Shown: positions 33,995 through 42,968, numbered from the stretch's first letter. The stretch: 64,000 bases of DNA from Gracilinema caldarium DSM 7334 (GCF_000219725.1 NC_015732.1:1922001-1986000), one strand, 5' to 3'. Translations and numbers: made by a program. The notes: a model not told the origin generated them from the sequence alone.

Positions 33995-34346
33995 CACCAT
34001 AGAAGATATTGGTTGTTGTGGTGCATTTTGTGGAACTTGCAAAGTTAAAAAAGAAAAAGCATGTATCGGATGTAAATTGGGATATAACAATGGAGAAAGA
34101 GATTTAGCTAAAGCAAAATGTAAAATGAAAATATGTTGCATAACAAAGAATATTGATACATGCGCTGATTGCAAAGAATTGAATTCATGCCCAATTATTC
34201 AAGATTTTTTCAATAAAAATGGTTATAAATATCATAAATATAAAGAAGCAATTTATTATATAGTAGAGTACGGATATAAAGATTTTCTTGATCAAACTAT
34301 AAAATGGACAATGCAATATGGAAAATATGAAAAAGAAAAGACGTAG
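33984..34346 (+). CDS. DUF3795 cysteine-rich protein (cassette 26, second copy)
   Basis: Identical to the gene at 19400; stop codon again in attC R''. Confidence 0.8.
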   Translation: MGNNTIEDIGCCGAFCGTCKVKKEKACIGCKLGYNNGERDLAKAKCKMKICCITKNIDTCADCKELNSCPIIQDFFNKNGYKYHKYKEAIYYIVEYGYKDFLDQTIKWTMQYGKYEKEKT

Positions 34347-34458
34347 AACAACTGCTTCAACCTGACATTGCTATTGTCACACTTTTTGCTAGTCGTCGCT
34401 ATGCTCCTCGGCAAAAAGTGCGCCAATGTACGCAATGCAGGTTAAGCAAATGTTAGGT
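34343..34458 (+). repeat. attC site 26
   Basis: 116-bp site identical to attC 12 up to the crossover; R' ATG^TTAGGTT. Confidence 0.92.
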
Positions 34459-34500
34459 TGACGCCTACGGCGCTAAATTATATACAAATCCCAGAACTGA

Positions 34501-34509
34501 TGCTATAAT
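34501..34509 (+). promoter_or_regulatory. Extended -10 promoter of the tRNA-like gene
   Basis: TGCTATAAT matches the extended -10 motif TGnTATAAT. The predicted start, near 34515, coincides with the 5' end of the tRNA-like sequence. Confidence 0.55.
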
Positions 34510-34514
34510 CTTTA

Positions 34515-34585
34515 TTGGCCGATGGTGTAAGGGGAAACACGCTCTTAGTGAGAGTATTTGTGAGGTTCGAATCCTCACCGGCAAA
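34515..34585 (+). tRNA. tRNA-like gene in cassette 27 (degenerate; anticodon possibly AGT)
   Basis: The T arm is textbook: TGAGG-TTCGAAT-CCTCA with the GGTTCGAATCC box. A D arm GTGT-AAGGGGAA-ACAC and an anticodon hairpin GCTC-TTAGTGA-GAGT (four pairs including one G-T, seven-base loop, U33 present) lie at the right distances. The acceptor GCCG/CGGC pairs but is flanked by a mismatch (TTG against AAA). No CCA is encoded. It may be a functional odd tRNA, a decayed tRNA or a tRNA mimic. Confidence 0.45.
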
Positions 34586-34614
34586 ACTCATTCAATGAGT
34601 GAGCTTTGCCGGTG
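34576..34614 (+). promoter_or_regulatory. Long hairpin overlapping the 3' end of the tRNA-like gene
   Basis: CACCGGCAAA pairs perfectly with TTTGCCGGTG, and inside it ACTCAT pairs with ATGAGT. The 5' arm is the T-stem/acceptor 3' half of the tRNA-like sequence, so the two folds exclude each other. No U tract follows, and the next gene's ribosome site is just downstream. Confidence 0.5.
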
Positions 34615-34631
34615 AAAATTCGGGAAGAAGT

Positions 34632-35354
34632 ATGCCAACAAAAATATACAGATATCATGTAGAAAACCTACGAAAGATTGAACTTACAATAAATCACATT
34701 TCTCGTTTGGCTCGAAATACAATAGCATCAAGAGATCCTGAAAATAGTCTACTATCCTTATTAAGACTCTATTCTTTTCTAATAGGAGCATGGGCTGAAA
34801 CTAGGCTTAAAAAACTGTTAAATGAAGAACGAGGTTTTTGTGATGCTGATAGAAACGAAATACTAACAGTCGCAACTCAGATGGATCAATGGAAATTAAC
34901 TATTGAAAAGGCATTTAGAAATCATTATGGTTTAAAAAAGGCAGAGCTAAATAATGTATCACTAGGCGAGACAGCTGCTGCGCGTTTCAATGTTTTGAAT
35001 AAAATAATCAATGAAGACCTTAGAATATTAATCGAGATAAGAAATAAACTTGCACACGGGCAATGGATTTATCCTTTCAACTCGGAAGGCACGGCTATTG
35101 AGCAGGATAAATACCGTCTAATTAATCAAGAAAACCTACAATCGCTTCAATTTAAATATGCCTTAGTAAAGCATCTAGCGGATACTGTCCACGATCTTGT
35201 TGTGAGCAAAGCAACTTTTGAACGAGATTTTGATGCTCATTTTAAGCAACTAAATCAAGTAAAGATTAATCTCGAACGAAAAAAATACTCTGATTATGAA
35301 GATATGCTAATAAAAAGAAGAATCGAATCAAGAAGAAAAACAAAATTAACCTAA
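34632..35354 (+). CDS. HEPN-like protein downstream of the tRNA-like gene (cassette 27)
   Basis: 240 aa, helical. LRILIEIRNKLAHGQWIYP has the R-x4-H HEPN motif (RNKLAH), typical of HEPN RNases. GGGAAGAAG precedes the ATG at 34632; a GTG at 34599 lies within the hairpin and is less likely. Its place 47 bases after a tRNA-like element suggests a functional link that is not proven. Confidence 0.6.
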   Translation: MPTKIYRYHVENLRKIELTINHISRLARNTIASRDPENSLLSLLRLYSFLIGAWAETRLKKLLNEERGFCDADRNEILTVATQMDQWKLTIEKAFRNHYGLKKAELNNVSLGETAAARFNVLNKIINEDLRILIEIRNKLAHGQWIYPFNSEGTAIEQDKYRLINQENLQSLQFKYALVKHLADTVHDLVVSKATFERDFDAHFKQLNQVKINLERKKYSDYEDMLIKRRIESRRKTKLT

Positions 35355-35463
35355 CAACTGCTTCAACCTGACTCGGCTATGTCACGATTCTTGCTTGTCG
35401 GCGCTTCGCGCCGACAAGCAAGAATCGCGCCATTACGCCTCGCAGGTTAAGCAAATGTTAGGC
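35349..35463 (+). repeat. attC site 27
   Basis: 115-bp site, R'' ACCTAAC with the stop codon, a long perfect apical stem CTTGTCGGCGC/GCGCCGACAAG, R' ATG^TTAGGCG. Confidence 0.93.
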
Positions 35464-35492
35464 GGACGCCTTCGGCGCAAAAGGAGAATCAA

Positions 35493-36383
35493 ATGGGAAA
35501 TACTTTAATACTTGATGAAAGCAAGGTTGGTGATGGTTCACTGTTTTGTTTTGCTGGTATCTTATATAAAGATCAAACAACATTTCTACAAATTGATTCA
35601 ATATTAGCGTCTATTAAGAATAGACATGATTTAGCAAATGCAAATGCACCAATTGAACTAAAAGGAAATAAAATAAGTACAACAATTGACAGGAAAAAGG
35701 AAGCTTTGCTTGATGAGTTATTCAAAACAATCCAAGCTTTGACTCTGTCTGGTTCTGTTAGTATTCGGTTTTATATAATGCAAAAAGATGATTTGAATTA
35801 TGCAAATGTGAATTTGGAAAACGTAATTAATAAAATACTAGAAAAAAATACCAGTATTGATAAAAAAAAAGTTCAAACGTATTTATATTATCAGTTATCA
35901 TCATTACTAATAAAACGTATCCATGAATTGCCTTTTAAAAAAAGTTTCATAGAAACTGTGATTTGTGACAATATATATAATATGCGAACGACAAGCAAAT
36001 CAATTATTTGGGCAAGGGGCAATATTGCATCAATTAAAATAGACATCAATACTATAGTTCCCATGATAATTGAAGCAGTCCATAATAAATTACCTACTCC
36101 TAAACATTATGGATTTAAGTTTCTTGATTTTTATGATTCAACTTCATTAGTAAGTATTCAATTATGTGATATTCTTTCGAACTTTATTATGAATAGCATT
36201 AGGCATATGTATTTTATATCAATAGGCGATGCTACGAATGCCGCATTATACAAAGCAAAATACGATTTTCTTAATAAATATATAGATATTTCAAATTTAC
36301 CAATAACGGAAATTCCTTTAACCGCTGCAGGAAATGATATCTCTTGTTCAAATGTATTTTTACCTTTTATGGGTAAAATGTAA
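35493..36383 (+). CDS. DUF3800-like protein (cassette 28)
   Basis: 296 aa. ILDESKVGDGSLFCFAGIL at the N-terminus and FYDSTSLVSIQLCDILSNFI near residue 225 follow the DUF3800 plan (DES at the start, QLCD later). Sequence differs strongly from cassette 14. Candidate acidic ligands are D8, E9 and the D of QLCD. Nuclease role inferred. Confidence 0.6.
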   Translation: MGNTLILDESKVGDGSLFCFAGILYKDQTTFLQIDSILASIKNRHDLANANAPIELKGNKISTTIDRKKEALLDELFKTIQALTLSGSVSIRFYIMQKDDLNYANVNLENVINKILEKNTSIDKKKVQTYLYYQLSSLLIKRIHELPFKKSFIETVICDNIYNMRTTSKSIIWARGNIASIKIDINTIVPMIIEAVHNKLPTPKHYGFKFLDFYDSTSLVSIQLCDILSNFIMNSIRHMYFISIGDATNAALYKAKYDFLNKYIDISNLPITEIPLTAAGNDISCSNVFLPFMGKM

Positions 36384-36391
36384 AAAAATAC

Positions 36392-36504
36392 GTCTAACAA
36401 CTGCTTCAACCTGACTCGGCTATGTCACGATTCTTGCTAGTCGTCGCTACGCTCCTCGGCAAGAATCGCGCCATGACGCCTCGCAGGTTAAGCAAATGTT
36501 AGCC
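36392..36504 (+). repeat. attC site 28
   Basis: 113-bp site closely related to attC 22, R'' GTCTAAC, R' ATG^TTAGCCA. Confidence 0.92.
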
Positions 36505-36528
36505 AGACCCTTCGGGCTGAGGAATAAT

Positions 36529-36903
36529 ATGAGTCCATATAAAATGAGTCGAATTGAAGAATCAATACGAATTACTCTGCGGTTCGTTGATTTGGTAAAT
36601 AAAAAAGACTTATTAACATTAAGCGAATTGCTCAGCAATAACTGTGTTTTTGAAGATCTTTGGGAAGATTCACCAATTAGTGCTAATAAAACAGAAGTAG
36701 TTCAATATCTTAGTAACCAATTTATGAAATTTCCAAAAGGAAAGATGGTTATTGTTGAAGCGAATAATCTAGTCCATAAATGTATAGCTAAATATAACTA
36801 TTTTGGTATTTCTAACGATGACGATGATCATTTAAAATGCTTAGGTGTATTTGAAGTAAAGAGTGGCATGATATCTTCTGTAAGCTTATATACAAAAAAA
36901 TGA
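36529..36903 (+). CDS. SnoaL/NTF2-like protein (cassette 29, gene 1)
   Basis: 124 aa. RFVDLVNKKDLLTLSELLSNNCVFEDL and a C-terminal LKCLGVFEVKSGMISSVSLY fit the cone-shaped NTF2/SnoaL fold. Ligand unknown. Hairpin CCC-TTC-GGG and GAGG precede the ATG at 36529. Confidence 0.72.
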   Translation: MSPYKMSRIEESIRITLRFVDLVNKKDLLTLSELLSNNCVFEDLWEDSPISANKTEVVQYLSNQFMKFPKGKMVIVEANNLVHKCIAKYNYFGISNDDDDHLKCLGVFEVKSGMISSVSLYTKK

Positions 36904-36966
36904 GTACGAATTATTAAATAATAGCCAGATTATGCGGGTATAAATATAATTTACTGGAGGTATAAA

Positions 36967-37449
36967 GTGAATGCAACCCATATTACGGATTTATCTACGG
37001 GTAAAGGTATAATTACGATTTCCCAAGAACATATTTCTGCTAAAGATTATATCGAATTTCTTACACGAACAGATCTTGGAAAGCAATATCCTAAAGAAAG
37101 GTTTAATCAGCGAATTGAGAAGCTTGTAAACAACACTCAACTGAGCCTTATTGCCCGGACTGATAGCAATAAAATAGTCGGTATCTGTTTTGGTTTAACT
37201 GATTATGCATATTGGTTACTGCTCACGGACATTGGAATTGATAGAGAATATATTAAAAACGGTATTGGAAAATCAATGATAACCATAGCTCGTGAACAAG
37301 CTGGTGGTAAAGATAATATTATTGTTTTCATATACGCAAATGAAGACGCTGTAGGTTTTTATAAGAAATGTGGATTAACACAATCACAAAATATGATGGA
37401 GTTAACCAATATTGAGTGGACATCATTTGAGGTAGGAAAAGACAAATAG
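36967..37449 (+). CDS. GNAT-family N-acetyltransferase (cassette 29, gene 2)
   Basis: 160 aa. LLTDIGIDREYIKNGIGKSMI contains the acetyl-CoA-binding motif A (here xxNGIGK instead of Q/R-x2-G-x-G/A), followed by IIVFIYANEDAVGFYKKCGL. Substrate unknown. The start is GTG at 36967, placed by GGAGG. It has its own gap of 63 bases after gene 1. Confidence 0.82.
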   Translation: MNATHITDLSTGKGIITISQEHISAKDYIEFLTRTDLGKQYPKERFNQRIEKLVNNTQLSLIARTDSNKIVGICFGLTDYAYWLLLTDIGIDREYIKNGIGKSMITIAREQAGGKDNIIVFIYANEDAVGFYKKCGLTQSQNMMELTNIEWTSFEVGKDK

Positions 37450-37502
37450 GCTAGTGCTTCTTGGTTATTGATTTTATCGAAGCTAAAAACAAAAGAAAAT
37501 TT

Positions 37503-37614
37503 GGCTAACAACTGCTTCAACCTGTCATTGCTACTGTCACGAAACGTGCTTTCTGGCTTCGCCAGGCACGTTTCGCGCCAGCTTAACGCAATGCAGGTTA
37601 AGCAAATGTTAGCC
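37503..37614 (+). repeat. attC site 29
   Basis: 112-bp site, R'' GGCTAAC, L'' GCTTCAACCTG, apical stem GAAACGTGC/GCACGTTTC, R' ATG^TTAGCCA. Confidence 0.92.
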
Positions 37615-37654
37615 AGACGCTCCGCGCGGGGAATTAAATAAAGGAGATTTGAAA

Positions 37655-38551
37655 ATGCCTAGAGGTGAAGCTGTATTCTATGTTGGACGTGTAGTAAAAT
37701 CTGGTTTCGATACTAAAGAATTTATTGAAGCATTATTAGATTCAAAACCTTTTTATGATAACGAAATTGTTTGGAGTATTATTGAAGTAGAACAAGTAAC
37801 ATTGGAAAATCAAGTATATATAAAAGGGGAACTAAGCAAAGCAAGACCTGATGCTAGAGTTACTGTATTGAATACAGAACTAAGTAAAAAAGAAGAAAAG
37901 GAAGAGCCACGTCTTGTACAAGGAATTAGTGAGTTTGTTTATTTACCAGAATTCTCAGGAATAGCATTTCGAAGTATCCCAAATCAAATTGAACCAAAAG
38001 CATTTATTAGGATATTTTCCAAAATAATTGAAAACACTCTTGGAAACTTTTTTATTCAATGTGAAATAAAAATGCTGGACGACTTGAGAAGTTTTTATGA
38101 TCGTCTATCTTTGATGGATAGCATTGAAGTTATAAAAGCGAGGGTGAAGCCTCCAAATCCTCTTTTTGGCAAATTATGGGAATCACTAAAGGAGTATTTA
38201 AGCGACAGAAAATTAGATGAGCTTCAATTAAAAGAAATAGCTAAGAAGAAAGGAATTAATACAAAGATTAAAGAATTGATTAAACATATTTTAGAGGGAA
38301 ATGAGAAAAAAATAGAAGAGTATATTGCAGCAAACCAAATTAGTTTAACAGATCTTGCATTGTTGATGTCTTTAGATGGATATGGAGATGGTCGTCTGGA
38401 TGGTAAGCAAGGACAGAAACACTTCTTTATAAAAACACATGAAAAAATTGTCCACTTTTCTCTTCCGACCGAACATGATTTTACTGCAATATATAATGAG
38501 ACAAATATTATACTTAAGGGAATTAGTGATGAACGTTATATGGAGCATTAA
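37655..38551 (+). CDS. Soluble protein, possibly RexA-like (cassette 30, gene 1)
   Basis: 298 aa, no transmembrane segment. The order FVYLPEFSGIAFRSIPN, a middle IEVIKARVKPPNPLFGKLWESL and the C-terminal half around GYGDGRLDGKQGQKHFF loosely parallels lambda RexA or DUF4747-type proteins. The match is weak. The ATG at 37655 is eight bases from AAGGAG. It overlaps a membrane-protein gene by 23 bases. Confidence 0.5.
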   Translation: MPRGEAVFYVGRVVKSGFDTKEFIEALLDSKPFYDNEIVWSIIEVEQVTLENQVYIKGELSKARPDARVTVLNTELSKKEEKEEPRLVQGISEFVYLPEFSGIAFRSIPNQIEPKAFIRIFSKIIENTLGNFFIQCEIKMLDDLRSFYDRLSLMDSIEVIKARVKPPNPLFGKLWESLKEYLSDRKLDELQLKEIAKKKGINTKIKELIKHILEGNEKKIEEYIAANQISLTDLALLMSLDGYGDGRLDGKQGQKHFFIKTHEKIVHFSLPTEHDFTAIYNETNIILKGISDERYMEH

Positions 38552-39005
38552 AAAGATAGCTAAGGCTTTTTTCATTAGTGTAGAATTTATATATTTAATA
38601 GTAATGATAATAATGAAAATGTTTAATATTTCATTTTTCTCAAAATTTGGTCTTTTCATTTACAGTTCTGAATCCATTGTTAGTTTTTTCACATTAGGAT
38701 TTCCGATAGCTATTTTTATTTATGCAATGACACTTCAAAATGTATTATTACAACCACAAGAGAAATTATCAATTCTTGTTGAATGGCCTGATTATCAAGA
38801 ATATAAGATTACTACATTTATTGGTTTACTGTTTTGTATTTTACCAATTCCGCCAACATTTATTTCCTGGATGATGAAAGACTATTACTTAGAATATGAT
38901 TTAGGATTTTTCTACTTGTTATTAGTGGGAATTAGCTTGATTTCAGTAGTGTCTATGTATTTTGCAAAATTTAAAATTAAAGAAATATTAAGTAAAATCG
39001 AATAA
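38529..39005 (+). CDS. Four-helix membrane protein, possibly RexB-like (cassette 30, gene 2)
   Basis: 158 aa with helices near residues 10-30, 45-68, 93-112 and 124-145, and a short cytoplasmic segment between helices 2 and 3. Size and topology match RexB, the ion channel of lambda RexAB (144 aa, four helices). The start at 38529 overlaps gene 1, implying coupling. Confidence 0.6.
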   Translation: MNVIWSIKKIAKAFFISVEFIYLIVMIIMKMFNISFFSKFGLFIYSSESIVSFFTLGFPIAIFIYAMTLQNVLLQPQEKLSILVEWPDYQEYKITTFIGLLFCILPIPPTFISWMMKDYYLEYDLGFFYLLLVGISLISVVSMYFAKFKIKEILSKIE

Positions 39006-39013
39006 GGAAATTT

Positions 39014-39131
39014 GGCTAACAACTGCTTCAACCTGACAATTCCTGTTGTCATGGTTTGTGCTATCGCTTCGCTCGGCACAAACCACGCCAAGCCCTTCGG
39101 GCCGGAATTGCAGGTTAAGCAAATGTTCTGC
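39014..39131 (+). repeat. attC site 30
   Basis: 118-bp site, R'' GGCTAAC, L'' GCTTCAACCTG, R' ATG^TTCTGCG. Nearly the same body as attC 24. Confidence 0.92.
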
Positions 39132-39296
39132 GGACCTTGAAGGCGCTGAGAGAATTGATAAAACTACAGTAAAAGTGTAGTTTTTAATATACATTCATCA
39201 ATATATAGCTCAATAATATAAAAAATTGCTTATATTTCAATTTATATTGACAAAATAATATTATTGTATTACTTTAAGTATTACAGGAAGCAATAT

Positions 39297-39548
39297 ATGA
39301 CTACAGTTCGGTTACCTACTGAAATTGAACAAAAATTAGAGGCTATTTCTCAAGAAAAACATAAATCTAAATCAGAAATAATTAAAGAAGCGCTTGAGAA
39401 ACTATTTTATTCTGAAGAATCACAAAAGAATTCATATGAACTTGGAATTGAGTTTTTTGGTAAATTTGGAAGTGGCGAAGGAAATCTTTCAGTTACTTAC
39501 AAAGAAAAAATAAAGGACAAGATACATGCTAAACGACGTACTCATTGA
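39297..39548 (+). CDS. RHH antitoxin, family 1 copy E (cassette 31)
   Basis: Same protein as copy D. Promoter TTGACA-17-TACTTT; ribosome site AGGAAGCA before the ATG at 39297. Leader has the GGACCTTGAAGG variant. Confidence 0.88.
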   Translation: MTTVRLPTEIEQKLEAISQEKHKSKSEIIKEALEKLFYSEESQKNSYELGIEFFGKFGSGEGNLSVTYKEKIKDKIHAKRRTH

Positions 39549-39945
39549 TGCTGGTCCTTTAATTGCTTTATTTGATAAAGACGATCATTATCATGAAAAA
39601 GTAAAGGAATTCATAAAAAATAAAGATTATAAATTTCACACTACGACAGCTGTAATAACTGAAGTCTTACATATGCTTGATTTTAGTGTAAAGGTTCAAA
39701 TTAATTTTCTTGAATGGATAATGCTTGGTGGTATATTGCTATATGAAATAAAACAAACTGATTTAGGGAAGATAATTGAATTAACAAAAAAATATAGTGA
39801 CCGTCCCATGGATTTTGCAGACGCAACACTCGTTCTAGCTGCAGAACAATCAGGAATAAGAAAAATAATTAGCATAGATTCAGATTTTGATATTTACCGA
39901 TTACCTGGAAAAGTTAGAATAGAAAATATATTTCGAGATATATAA
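39526..39945 (+). CDS. vapC: PIN-domain toxin, family 1 copy E (cassette 31)
   Basis: Identical to copies C and D, with the full acidic set and DAGPLIALFD. Confidence 0.88.
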   Translation: MLNDVLIDAGPLIALFDKDDHYHEKVKEFIKNKDYKFHTTTAVITEVLHMLDFSVKVQINFLEWIMLGGILLYEIKQTDLGKIIELTKKYSDRPMDFADATLVLAAEQSGIRKIISIDSDFDIYRLPGKVRIENIFRDI

Positions 39946-39948
39946 GAC

Positions 39949-40047
39949 GCAGAACAATTGCTTTAAGCAGATTCGCCTATTGTCACGGTTCTTGCTTACG
40001 CAAGAACGCGTGCCAATGACGGCTCACTGCTTAAGCAAATGTTAGCC
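39949..40047 (+). repeat. attC site 31
   Basis: 99-bp TTTAAGCAG-type site, R'' GCAGAAC, R' ATG^TTAGCCA. Confidence 0.93.
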
Positions 40048-40070
40048 AGACCCTTCGGGCGGAGGATAAA

Positions 40071-40463
40071 ATGAAACTTGACGGATTTTGTATTTTTGTT
40101 AAAGACATGCCTTTAATGATTCGTTTTTACCGAGATGTTTTAGGTTTTGAAATTAAAGAAAATGAAGATACAACAAATGTATATTTAGTAAAAGATGGAA
40201 CATTATTTTTGCTTTACAGAAGAACTGATTTTGAAAAGATGGTTGATAAAACATTTGAATATAGTCAATCATTTAATGGTCATAGTGAAATAGCATTAAG
40301 TGTAGAAAATTATTCTGAGGTAGACAAGGTATATCAGGAGATATTAAAAAGAGGTGCGACTTCAATTCTAAAACCAACGACCGAACCATGGGGACAAAGA
40401 ACCTGTTATATAGCTGATCCAGAAGGGAATTTAATTGAGATAGGTTCATTTAACGAACATTAA
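40071..40463 (+). CDS. VOC-superfamily protein (cassette 32, second copy)
   Basis: Identical to the gene at 24032. Confidence 0.85.
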   Translation: MKLDGFCIFVKDMPLMIRFYRDVLGFEIKENEDTTNVYLVKDGTLFLLYRRTDFEKMVDKTFEYSQSFNGHSEIALSVENYSEVDKVYQEILKRGATSILKPTTEPWGQRTCYIADPEGNLIEIGSFNEH

Positions 40464-40473
40464 GAAGGATCAT

Positions 40474-40797
40474 ATGTCAACTACTCAAGATTTTATAGAA
40501 TTTCTTTTAGACCAAATTGATAATAATTGGAATATACGATATAGAAAAATGTTTGGTGAATATATGGTTTATATAAATGATAAACCAATATTACTAGTAT
40601 GTGATAATACAGTATTTGTTAAAGAATTAGATTGTATAAGAAATTATTTCTCAGAAGATAGCAAAGGATTTCCCTACAAAGGTTCAAAAGAACATTTTAT
40701 TCTTGACATAGAAAATAAATCTCTTTTGAATGAAATAATTAGTATATTAGAAAAGGTTATTCCAATACCAATAAAAAAAGCAAAAAAAAATGGCTAA
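40474..40797 (+). CDS. TfoX N-terminal-domain protein (cassette 32, second copy)
   Basis: Identical to the gene at 24435; stop codon in attC R''. Confidence 0.82.
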   Translation: MSTTQDFIEFLLDQIDNNWNIRYRKMFGEYMVYINDKPILLVCDNTVFVKELDCIRNYFSEDSKGFPYKGSKEHFILDIENKSLLNEIISILEKVIPIPIKKAKKNG

Positions 40798-40898
40798 CAA
40801 CTGCTTCAACTTGACAACGCTATGTCACGATTTTTGCTGTCGCTACGCTTGGCAAAAATCGCGCCATGTACGCGTTGCAAGTTAAGCAAATGTTAGGA
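40792..40898 (+). repeat. attC site 32
   Basis: 107-bp site as attC 17; R' ATG^TTAGGAC. Confidence 0.92.
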
Positions 40899-40920
40899 CG
40901 ACGCTGCGCGCGAGGGAAAA

Positions 40921-41532
40921 ATGTATTCATTTATTTTCATTAGACATGGTCATTCTCAAGCTGATGTTGAAAATGCATTTGAGGGTCGTCTTGATATGCC
41001 TTTAACTGACCTAGGCAAAAATCAAGCTAAAACTGCTTCTGAAAAATTAATTAAAATGAACTATAAATTTGATAAAATAATTTGCTCTCCATTAAAACGA
41101 GCAAAGGAAACCGCAAACATAATAAATGAAAAATATCATTTGGAAATTATTGAAAATGATTTGTTAATTGAACAAGACAATGGAATATTGACAGGTCAAA
41201 ATAAGAAATTAATGGAAATTAAATATCCAATACCAAAATTTATAAATCCATTTAGAAAATTTCCTGAAAACACTGGCGAAAGCGATTTTGAATTACATGC
41301 AAGAGCAGGATTTGCATTAAATTCTTTAATGGATAATAAACCTGGAACATATTTAATTGTTTCGCATGGTAGAATTTTAAATGCATTAATTAGAAATATA
41401 TTACAAATTCCAATACCGATAAATAATACAGGAGTATATTTTGGATTTGGAGATATTGGATTAATTGATTTAATTTATAAAGAAGATGAACATAAATGGT
41501 TTTTAATGAAGTTTGAGGAAAGTTTGTCCTAA
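40921..41532 (+). CDS. Histidine phosphatase (phosphoglycerate-mutase-like) (cassette 33)
   Basis: 203 aa. FIRHGHSQADVENAFEGRLD holds the catalytic RHG with the phospho-accepting His9. LTDLGKNQA, ICSPLKRAKETA and the second His in IVSHGRILNALI complete the branch-1 phosphatase signature. Substrate unknown. The TAA stop is in attC R''. Confidence 0.9.
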   Translation: MYSFIFIRHGHSQADVENAFEGRLDMPLTDLGKNQAKTASEKLIKMNYKFDKIICSPLKRAKETANIINEKYHLEIIENDLLIEQDNGILTGQNKKLMEIKYPIPKFINPFRKFPENTGESDFELHARAGFALNSLMDNKPGTYLIVSHGRILNALIRNILQIPIPINNTGVYFGFGDIGLIDLIYKEDEHKWFLMKFEESLS

Positions 41533-41651
41533 CAACTGCTTCAACCTGATATTTTCTTTGTCACGGTTTTTGCTACTCGCTTCGCTCGTTTTACGCAAAA
41601 ACCGCGCCAAGCCCTACGGGCACGAAAATGCAGGTTAAGCAAATGTTAGAA
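41527..41651 (+). repeat. attC site 33
   Basis: 125-bp site, R'' TCCTAAC, L'' GCTTCAACCTG, R' ATG^TTAGAAA. Confidence 0.92.
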
Positions 41652-41673
41652 AGACTTAAAATAGGGATATATA

Positions 41674-42681
41674 ATGAAAAGTAAATTGTTTTTTACAGTT
41701 ACAATAGCATTTATTTGCACCTCATTATTTTCTCAAACAACTTTACCAAATATTTTGCAAGATCCTAAATGGTATAATTTAGGCCAGAAAAAAGATGTAT
41801 TGAGTAGTGGAGAATTAAATATCAACAATACTGTTTGGGATTATCCTGTATTTGGCAAACTTATTTTCATAGATGGTTATTATGTATATGGAACACCTTG
41901 GTCAGGAATTGAATCATATGGAAAATATTCAATTAAAGACACAAAAATTATTTTCTCACCGAATCTAAAAATACCAAGATGGGATGATATATATTTTGTA
42001 AAAGAATTAATCTATACAACAAGTAATCGAAAAGATAAATCTGGGAATCAATTATTGATTGATGAGGATGATACGGTTTCTTTTTATGGATGGAAATATC
42101 CAACAGAATCATCTTTTATAATTATAAATAAAATTCCATGTAAATCAGTAAATATTCCTATAAGAATTCTAAAAAACAACGTCTTATATACGCTTCCTAA
42201 AAGTACATCAAAAAATATATTTGATGAAAAGAATTATTATGGTAACAAAGCAACAATTGGAAAGGCATCAATAATTTATGAACCTTTAGATCCAGATTTT
42301 GAATGGGTTTTTATTTCAATTGATTTTACTTATGATGAGCCTACAGATGGTGGGGGTCCATATTATAATGGTTGGATACAAAAAAATTATATTTCAGAAG
42401 TAATCAACCACAACATGATAATAGTATCAGATAATTTACGTGTCAGAAGTGAACCAAATTTAGAGGAAAACTCAAAAATACTAACAATATTAAGAAAATG
42501 GACTGTTGTAAAAATAATAAAAGTTGGAGATTATATACAAAAAATAAACGGAATAGAAGATCGATGGTATTTCATATCTCTAGATAACGGTATGAATGGT
42601 TGGATATTTGGCGGCTATGCAAAACAATTTAATGATGAGAAAGAATTACAGTGTATTAAAGATCTATATCAAAAATATTAG
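41674..42681 (+). CDS. Secreted protein with C-terminal SH3-like domain (cassette 34)
   Basis: 335 aa. N-terminal signal peptide (hydrophobic to residue 20, no lipobox Cys at the end). Residues 250-325 form a bacterial SH3-like domain: SDNLRVRSEPNLEENSKILTIL ... WYFISLDNGMNGWIFGGY. Periplasmic or surface role, possibly glycan binding. No mini-hairpin occurs in this cassette's leader. Confidence 0.75.
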   Translation: MKSKLFFTVTIAFICTSLFSQTTLPNILQDPKWYNLGQKKDVLSSGELNINNTVWDYPVFGKLIFIDGYYVYGTPWSGIESYGKYSIKDTKIIFSPNLKIPRWDDIYFVKELIYTTSNRKDKSGNQLLIDEDDTVSFYGWKYPTESSFIIINKIPCKSVNIPIRILKNNVLYTLPKSTSKNIFDEKNYYGNKATIGKASIIYEPLDPDFEWVFISIDFTYDEPTDGGGPYYNGWIQKNYISEVINHNMIIVSDNLRVRSEPNLEENSKILTILRKWTVVKIIKVGDYIQKINGIEDRWYFISLDNGMNGWIFGGYAKQFNDEKELQCIKDLYQKY

Positions 42682-42683
42682 CT

Positions 42684-42803
42684 TTCTAACAATTGCTTTA
42701 ACCAGACATTTCCTTTGGCATGAAAATTGCTGTCGCTACGCTCGGCAATTTTCACGCCAAGCCCTAGGGGGGCACGGAAATGCAGGTTAAGCAAATGTTC
42801 TGC
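42684..42803 (+). repeat. attC site 34
   Basis: 120-bp site of the attC 10 type although the gene is unrelated, R'' TTCTAAC, R' ATG^TTCTGCG. Confidence 0.93.
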
Positions 42804-42968
42804 GGACCTTGAAGGCGCTGAGAGAATTGATAAAACCACAGTAAAAGTGTAGTTTTTAATATACATTCATCAATATAAAGCATAATAATATAAAGAATTG
42901 CTTATATTTCAATTTATATTGACAAAATAATATTATTGTATTACTTTAAGTATTACAGGAAGCAATAT

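Noticed and set aside
39000-39194. Minus-strand frames across attC and toxin-antitoxin leaders
   Set aside because: They arise from the palindromic attC and lack start signals.
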